Source: Thamnaconus septentrionalis
Taxonomy: Eukaryota > Chordata > Actinopteri > Tetraodontiformes > Monacanthidae
NCBI GenBank assembly: GCA_009823395.1
Contig: CM020505.1
Coordinates: 24,355,629-24,419,628 of the forward strand
Length of the DNA stretch: 64,000 nt
Direction of reading: 5' to 3'
The stretch's first letter is position 1. Each line of letters begins with the position of its first letter. The translations under genes and the position numbers were made by a program. The notes under the pieces were generated by a model. That model was not told where the DNA came from and did no database searches. It saw nothing but the letters and a program-made list of their open reading frames with translations. Positions 59,000 through 64,000 of the stretch are shown in pieces.

Positions 59000-59560
59000 G
59001 CTCATCTAATAAGGCTGAAAATGATTTCTCCTTTCATTCAGTGTGAGGCAGCATCATCTTTTCTTCAAGTTAGTAGCATCATTCAATTACCCCCCAACCA
59101 CGGGTATTTAATTAGACCCCCCCTTCATTCTTGGGATTTCTTCTCCCAGGCAAATTCTCTCTGTGTTGCTCGTTGGTTAAACAAGGACGTGCATCCATTT
59201 GTTAATTGATACAATTACGCATTAGGCGTAATGGTCACGCAGGTCTCGCGGCGCGCATCAATCACTGCTCTATTGACCTGCCACCCCCTCACCGCCCTGC
59301 TGGGACTGCTGGGACTGGCCCTCCCTCTAATAGAGAGAGATGGAAACATCATCGTCATTAACTCCGGGATGGACCTCTGGCCGCGGAGCCACAGGGGCGC
59401 AAGAGAGGAAGGGAGGAAGGACGGGAAGAAAGAAGAGGGCGGGGTGAAAAGTATCGCATGTCCTCATTTAACCGCCGGTAATAAAACTGTTGATTTCAAT
59501 CCAACCATTCAATGGTCAGAAATAATAACAAATACATCATCTCAGTCACTTCTTCAAACG
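59000..59560 (+). promoter_or_regulatory. Strong candidate irx6-proximal conserved element
   Basis: TCATCTAATAAGGCTGAAAA, TCATTCAATTACCCCCCAAC, GGGTATTTAATTAGACCCCC, CCATTTGTTAATTGATACAA, TTACGCATTAGGCGTAATGG (an inverted TTACGC..GCGTAA), GCGCATCAATCACTGCTCTA and CTCCCTCTAATAGAGAG. Very dense TAAT/ATTA cores lie 0.6-1.2 kb ahead of the start codon. Confidence 0.45.
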
Positions 59561-59599
59561 TGTTAGCATCTCCTCCACGCGAAGTAGAGCGCGTGATCT

Positions 59600-60197
59600 C
59601 CGGACCCCGGCTTCTGACCCCCCCTCAATAACCATCCCATCTTTCCTTTGGCTCTTTAACGCCACTTTTCAAGCAAAATAAAAATGATTTTACCTCAACA
59701 AAGGTCCGCGGCGGTGTGCGTTGCCGCAGCGTACAGTGCACCTGAAGAAAGCCTCTGCCGGACGTGATTGGCAAAGACATGATTCTATCCCTGGTACCCT
59801 GCCGTTCCGGGATTACAGTGACGTCACGCTGATACCCTTGCATGGATGAATGCTAAAGAACTATAGCGCCACAAATAATAGCACAAGCAGAGTCCATATC
59901 TTGCAAGTCTTACGTTATCCTTTAAGCCTCCTTCAGCCAACACAACAACTTTTTTTTTTTCACTTAATGACGCTTAATTTCATTTCTTATCGAGTCCTTC
60001 GGGGGGATTATTCATTCATATAAAACAATCTGCAGCTGGTGCAGCCTAAAGTCTCTCCTCCTGTCAGCGAAGTCATCTATTATTGAGCGAAAGGCCGTGC
60101 GTGGAAATGTGTGCAAGACGGCGGATTTGAAACCAAAATTGCTTTGCGATCGATCAAGGGCTGAAGAATATTGCTGATGGTAACTAAAGGAGCAGCG
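59600..60197 (+). promoter_or_regulatory. irx6: Probable irx6 core promoter and 5' untranslated region
   Basis: The 600 bp before the irx6 start codon contain a TATAAAA box at 60019-60025, which would place a transcription start near 60050 and give a 5' UTR of about 150 bp. A palindromic cAMP-response-type site (TGACGTCA) lies at 59819-59826. CpG dinucleotides are frequent around 59570-59830 and 60060-60200. The in-frame upstream ATG at 60177 lies inside the proposed leader. The TATA assignment rests on sequence and spacing only. Confidence 0.55.
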
Positions 60198-60242
60198 ATG
60201 TCTTTCTCGCAGTTTGGATTTCCTTACAATGCAACTTCACAG
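60198..60242 (+). CDS. irx6: irx6 coding exon 1
   Basis: A 45-bp coding exon encoding 15 residues ([15 protein letters not shown]). It ends on a complete codon (phase 0) at a strong donor, GTAAGAAA. A very short first coding exon carrying the MS(F/Y)xQFG peptide is the layout I expect for the irx4/irx6 group. A second in-frame ATG lies seven codons upstream at 60177 and could add the peptide MVTKGAA, but its -3 base is C. Confidence 0.9.
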
Positions 60243-61678
60243 GTAAGAAAAACTCGCTTTGCTTTTTTTTTTTTTTTTTTTTTCGTTTGTTCGTTTGATT
60301 TTAATTTCCCGAACTTAGTGTCGCGCGTTCACGCACGCACACAAATGCAGCCGACAGGAGTTTTACTGAAGTAATTATTTATATATTTATCCATATTTAG
60401 TTGTCTAATATTTGCCACACTGTCGCAGTCGGAGCACTTTTCTCCACTTGACTGATGGACTCGCTGCTGTCGCACTATTGACAGCTTTGTGCGCGAGCTG
60501 CTTTTGTTGTGAAACCAAATATCGATATGCACGCGCGCAGCCGTGTCCAATTACCCTGAATTATGAATGAACTCACGTGTTTTTCCAGATGACAATAGAG
60601 ATGAATGTCACTGAGGTGCGATCTGGCTTCAGTCCGCTGTGCGCGCGGTGGTGACACAAACTTTTCTTTAAAAAAAAATAAAATAATAATAATAATAAAA
60701 ATGATAATAATATTGCTCTTGTTAGACTGACGCTATTTAGTTTTTAGATGAGGTATTTTCCAGTTTTAAAGCCACGATTGTTGCACTAAATGATGAGCTG
60801 GAGAAAGTTTAAGAAGCCAGTAAAGTCACTTGAGAGTAAAAGTTGAGCCTGAGCTGTTACACTTGGTCATTATTATTATTGTTATTATCATTATTATTGT
60901 TATTTTTTTTTATTTAAAAAAAGCGATTCATTTCATTTTTAAAAGATGAAAAGTATTCAGCCTTACATTTTCATGTTGATAGTTTTAAGACACTTTGTCT
61001 CTTTATTCACTTTATGGAAACATACTTTACTCTCCAGACATGTGAGGAAAAATGCCAACATTTACATGATTGAAGGATGTGTCGCCCTGCGGACTTGTTT
61101 CCCCGGAGTGTATTATTATCAGGAGGATGACTTACCTCGGATAGTGCGCGTCAGTTCAGAAAACCACACCTGGCTCGCGCATTGAAAATAATAATGATGA
61201 AAAAAAGACGCACACAAAAAGTCACCACCAACATTTTTTTTTTTTGCGCGATAAAACCAAGCGCAGCAGGAAGCTGAGAGCTGAAAACTCTTTGACTCCG
61301 GACAGTGCTGACCGAGCCAGTGACCAATGTCTGTCCACGGTTCTCTTCATGCAGTTTTTCGTGTCGGCAAACCCCACTACGACTTGCTGCGATTCGATTT
61401 CCAGGTCGGTGTCTGACGGGACGGGCGGCTCCCAGAGCGCAGCCGCCGCCGCCGCCGCCGCCGCCGCCTCCTTCTGCTGCCCGCCCTACGACAACCGGCT
61501 CCTGGCGAGCAGCCGCTCGGAGCTCAACGCCGCGCTGGGGATGTACAGCTCCCCGTACGCCGCCGCGGCCGCCGCCAGCCACAACTACGCCAACTACTTC
61601 CCCTACAGCACCGAGCCGTCGGCCATCTACTCCACTCTGGTGGGCTTCACACACCCTGCCTGCTCGTGTCTGACACGG

Positions 61679-61715
<37 letters not shown>

Positions 61716-64000
61716 GGAGGAGCGGGCTTTCTTCACTTTGTCTGTGTTCGAGTCACAATTCAGTCCAATCTTCTTAAATGATAATTCAAATCAAATAAAA
61801 AAGTTGTCACCGAGTCCGCGGCAGCAGCAGTTCGCTCTCGTGAAATCAGATGGAATTTTGTCATTCTGAAGTTGTTGTTGTTCCGGGTGAAAAATCAATT
61901 CTTAATCATGAATAGCGTGTCATTTTGTGGAGTTTTTTGTTCGAAAATGTTCATTATAAATATGTAGGGGGGTGACATGTTTTTATTTATTATGCTCGGC
62001 TGCGCGAGGAAACTTTTCTCCACTGTCGTTCATACATTAATCACGAGTTTGAAGGGACTGTTAAAATATCTTAAATGTGTCTCAAACTTACACAGGAAAA
62101 TAAATCAAAGAAATCCTAAAATTATATTCAACACAAACACTTGAAATTTACACTTTGCTGCTGCCTGTCTTGTCCTGACTGTCTTGTCAAATTCACTATT
62201 AACCACACTTCTCCTGGTTACATTTTTTAAAAATGGGTAAATTAATTCATTTAAAAAATACAACTGTTTAGTTAATGAATTGTTGCTAGAAATTGATTTT
62301 ATTTATTTGATGAAAAGTCTTTCAAAATGATGCCTTGGAAAGTGACTAATATGTTAAATTGAATACAAATAATTGATTTAAAGAGCAAACTGTTGTCAGG
62401 ATGAATCCTTTACTCAAAGCTGTGTTACAAAAAGTGTTTCTTTATTTGCAGAATCCCCAGTACGACATCAAGGACGGCGCTGGCTCTCTGCACTCTGGCA
62501 TCACTCAGACTGCTGCCTACTACCCCTACGACCACTCGCTGGGACAGTATCAATATGACAGGTAGGCGCCCAGCTCCTTCCACTTCACTCTGTGCAACGT
62601 GAGCATTAGCAGAGCTGCCAGAAAGTTCCAGCGCCGCTCAGATAAACCGCATTGGGGTCAAGGGTCAGAGTGGAAGAGAGCGGCAGCCTCCTCCAGTGAA
62701 GATTTGCTTGCTTTAAAAAAAAAAAAAGCAGAGTAAAAAGAATAAAAAGGTGTGTGAGCTGGTTGCCACTAACACCGGGCTAACACCCCCTGCCCCCTCC
62801 ACTGTTGCAGATACGGGACGGTGGACTTCAACAGCACGGCCCGCAGGAAGAACGCCACCCGAGAAACCACCAGCACCCTGAAGACCTGGCTGTACGAGCA
62901 CCGCAAGAACCCCTACCCCACCAAGGGCGAGAAGATCATGCTGGCCATCATCACCAAGATGACCCTCACCCAGGTGTCCACCTGGTTCGCCAACGCCAGG
63001 AGGCGACTGAAGAAGGAGAACAAGATGACGTGGTCACCAAAGAACAAGGCCACCGACGACAGGAAGGACGAGCTCAGCAAGAACCAGCAGGACTGCGTCA
63101 CCAAAGGTCACTCTTCATTTTTATTATTATTATTGCACTGTGTTTTAGACCTTTTTCAATTATACGTCTTATTTTGTTATAGTCCATTATTCTATGCTAA
63201 AATCCTTTAATACAAGGGTGGGCAAACTGTTGGCTGGTGGCTCACAATGGGTCCTAAAATTTTGACGGTTTGGCCGATAAATATGTATGAGGGATATGTA
63301 GACAACACATCATGTTGCTTTAATGTCAAAGTAAAGTGAAGCAAAGCAGAGTTGCAACCAAACCAGTGTCTCTGCAGCCCCACCAGGGTGTTGAGATCTT
63401 AGAACCACCCAGAACCATCCAGAACCATCCAGAACCACCAGGGTGTTGAGCTCTTAGAACCACCCAGAACCATCCAGAACCACCCAGAACCACCAGAACC
63501 ACCAGAACCACCAGGGTGTTGAGCTCTTTATTGACATGTCTGTGGAAACACTGCAAACATGGAGGAGATACAGCTGACTATTAACACCACTTCTTAAAGT
63601 TTGGCGGGCCGGAATAAAAAGCTTAACCGGCCGCATATGGCCCCCGGGCCGTAGTTTGCCCACACTGCTTTAATATTATGACCTGCACTAAACTTCTAGA
63701 ACGTCTAAACGTCTAAAACATCAACTGCCTTGTTTCCCCCGGTGCAGATTCCAGGGACTGCAAGGAGGAGAAGGACCTGCACCTCAGCGACCTGGACGAC
63801 ATGGACGAGGACGACTGTGACAAGCTGCAGAGCCAGTGTGAGAAGGTGGCGGGCGAGCAGCGTGACCTCCAGAGGGCGCTGGTGGCCCCTGGGGGCCCTC
63901 ACAGGAGAGACTGCGGCTCGGAGCTGCAGCTGAACGCAGCCGACAGCTTCCAGGGCTTCGCCTGCAGCCTGAAGCCCCCGCTGCCCCCGCTGCCCTCGGA
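60198..64000 (+). CDS. irx6: Iroquois homeobox transcription factor irx6, 5' part (5 exons, runs off the window)
   Basis: Seen: exons at 60198-60242, 61355-61639, 62452-62561, 62811-63106 and 63748-64000+ join in frame at GT/AG sites, giving about 330 residues before the window ends. The protein starts [15 protein letters not shown] and has a Cys-Cys motif (TTCCDS), two alanine runs, NPQYDIKDG, then a TALE homeodomain (about residues 157-219) with the PYP three-residue loop insertion and a [11 protein letters not shown] recognition helix. An acidic stretch (DLDDMDEDD) follows. Known: Iroquois proteins are nuclear DNA-binding regulators of patterning in neural tissue, heart, retina and kidney. 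The MSF-QFG start excludes the irx1/3 and irx2/5 groups. NPQYDIK and the [14 protein letters not shown] region fit irx6 better than irx4. The start at 60198 is chosen because family proteins begin MS(F/Y)xxFG and its context (G at -3) is better than that of the in-frame ATG at 60177. The IRO box is not in view. Iroquois identity is near certain; the irx6 assignment is strong; the a-copy is inferred. Confidence 0.93.
60243..61354 (+). other. irx6: irx6 intron 1
   Basis: Intron of 1112 bp between GTAAGA and ATGCAG. It holds a T run (60265-60282), an ATA/AAT-rich patch (60668-60710), an (ATT)-like patch (60868-60920) and, around 60480-60640, a non-repetitive AT/GC-mixed stretch with TTATGAATGA and CAATTA-type motifs that could be regulatory. 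No exon-like open frame was recognised inside it. Confidence 0.7.
61355..61639 (+). CDS. irx6: irx6 coding exon 2 (N-terminal region with alanine tracts)
   Basis: Exon of 285 bp (95 codons, phase 0 at both ends), entered through the acceptor ..TTCATGCAG and starting [14 protein letters not shown]. It contains a run of ten alanines from a near-pure GCC repeat (about 61440-61469) and a second six-alanine run after SSPY (about 61557-61575). It ends at SAIYSTL before the donor GTGGGC, a permissible but weaker site. Reading continues open past the donor through a CTG repeat, so retention of the intron would not give an immediate stop. Base composition is strongly GC-rich. Confidence 0.9.
61640..62451 (+). 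other. irx6: irx6 intron 2 with a CTG repeat near its 5' end
   Basis: Intron of 812 bp. An uninterrupted (CTG)11 run lies at 61681-61713, about 40 bp after the donor. The rest is AT-rich and without recognisable features. Confidence 0.7.
62452..62561 (+). CDS. irx6: irx6 coding exon 3
   Basis: Exon of 110 bp starting NPQYDIKDG after the acceptor TTTATTTGCAG and ending two bases into an arginine codon at the donor GTAGGC. It encodes the linker ahead of the homeodomain, including the [17 protein letters not shown] stretch. The tyrosine-rich AYYPY..LGQY(Q/P)Y(D/E)RYG segment is shared by irx4 and irx6 proteins, and the NPQY start points to irx6. Confidence 0.9.
62562..62810 (+). other. irx6: irx6 intron 3
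   Basis: Short intron of 249 bp with a GTAGGC donor, an A-rich patch (62715-62727) and a pyrimidine-rich acceptor. Nothing else is recognised in it. Confidence 0.7.
62811..63106 (+). CDS. irx6: irx6 coding exon 4 (TALE homeodomain)
   Basis: Exon of 296 bp, entered at CACTGTTGCAG and ending one base into an aspartate codon at a GTCACT donor. It holds the whole homeodomain: [18 protein letters not shown] for helix 1, [13 protein letters not shown] for the three-residue loop extension, then the recognition helix [17 protein letters not shown]. The invariant Trp, Phe and Asn of the recognition helix are present, so DNA binding should be intact. The sequence after it ([16 protein letters not shown]) starts the acidic linker. 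Confidence 0.95.
63213..63667 (-). mobile_element. Short non-autonomous hAT-type element inside irx6 intron 4
   Basis: Seen: the element is bounded by a perfect 8-bp direct repeat CTTTAATA (63205-63212 and 63668-63675), the target-site length of hAT transposons. Its ends are inverted (GGGTGGGCAAACT at the left, AGTTTGCCCAC at the right). The inner part matches the element at 35387-35754 in opposite orientation, including the GGGCCGTAGTTTGCCCAC end and the GTTGCAAC..GCAACATG core. An AGAACCACC-type minisatellite occupies about 63379-63515. There is no transposase. It lies between irx6 exons 4 and 5. Confidence 0.85.
63379..63530. repeat. Minisatellite inside the intronic hAT element
   Basis: Tandem short units of the type AGAACCA(C)CC, themselves organised into a larger unit that includes CACCAGGGTGTTGAGCTCTT and is seen three times (around 63381, 63447 and 63511). 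It is absent from the sister element at 35387-35754, so it expanded after that copy separated or was gained here. Confidence 0.75.
63748..64000 (+). CDS. irx6: irx6 coding exon 5 (5' part)
   Basis: The exon begins after the acceptor CCCCGGTGCAG. Joined to the last base of exon 4 it reads [18 protein letters not shown] and stays open to the end of the window. It encodes the acidic segment ([13 protein letters not shown]) that follows the Iroquois homeodomain, then a proline-rich stretch (KPPLPPLPS). There is no ATG in this frame near its start, as expected for an internal exon. The exon and gene are truncated by the window edge. Confidence 0.85.

Noticed and set aside
61151..61654. 167-codon - strand frame opposite irx6 exon 2
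   Set aside because: Antisense shadow of a GC-rich coding exon.
61640..61777. Extension of irx6 exon 2 through [10 protein letters not shown] and a cysteine run
   Set aside because: A GT donor follows STL and exon 3 (NPQYDIK) joins in frame as in family members. The cysteine run is a CTG microsatellite.

Overview
This is vertebrate, almost certainly teleost, genomic DNA. The only confident protein-coding gene sits at the right edge: the first five coding exons of an Iroquois-class (TALE) homeobox gene on the + strand (60198 to beyond 64000). It is best assigned to irx6 (irx6a in zebrafish naming). All exon joins keep frame at GT/AG boundaries, and the protein carries the Iroquois homeodomain plus the irx6-type N-terminus. 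The 3' part, including the IRO box expected near the C-terminus, lies outside the window.

The 60 kb to its left hold no recognisable gene. In vertebrates IRX6 lies downstream of IRX5 in the IrxB cluster and is separated from it by a gene desert rich in long-range enhancers, so this stretch is most simply read as the irx5-irx6 desert. Many blocks (for example 300-790, 6850-7193, 31975-32310, 32500-32800, 34480-35040, 36670-36890, 37490-38110, 44740-45480, 46530-46790, 55730-55930 and 59000-59560) are non-repetitive and dense in TAAT-core homeodomain-type motifs. I list them as candidate conserved noncoding elements. That label is inference, because conservation cannot be seen in one sequence.

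Between these blocks lie many microsatellites (CA, GATA, GTCT, AGC, CTG, ATC), three minisatellites and several transposable elements. The clearest transposons are a 1.18-kb hAT element with a decayed ZBED/GTF2IRD2-like transposase (41672-42851) and two copies of a short hAT-type element, one in the desert (35387-35754) and one inside irx6 intron 4 (63213-63667, perfect 8-bp target-site duplication). A TIR element lies at 30148-30736, and another TIR element is present twice (12528-13088 and 17200-17757) because its host segment is duplicated.

The most striking structural feature is at 5081-19706. The same sequence is present two to three times in direct tandem, with scattered small indels between copies. 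A 119-bp pure adenine run (9631-9749) stands where one copy lacks about 1.6 kb. This is either a recent local amplification of enhancer-bearing DNA or, more likely, an assembly artefact such as uncollapsed haplotypes or noisy reads. No bacterial-type operon, CRISPR array, rRNA or tRNA was seen, and I found no clear previously undescribed coding system.
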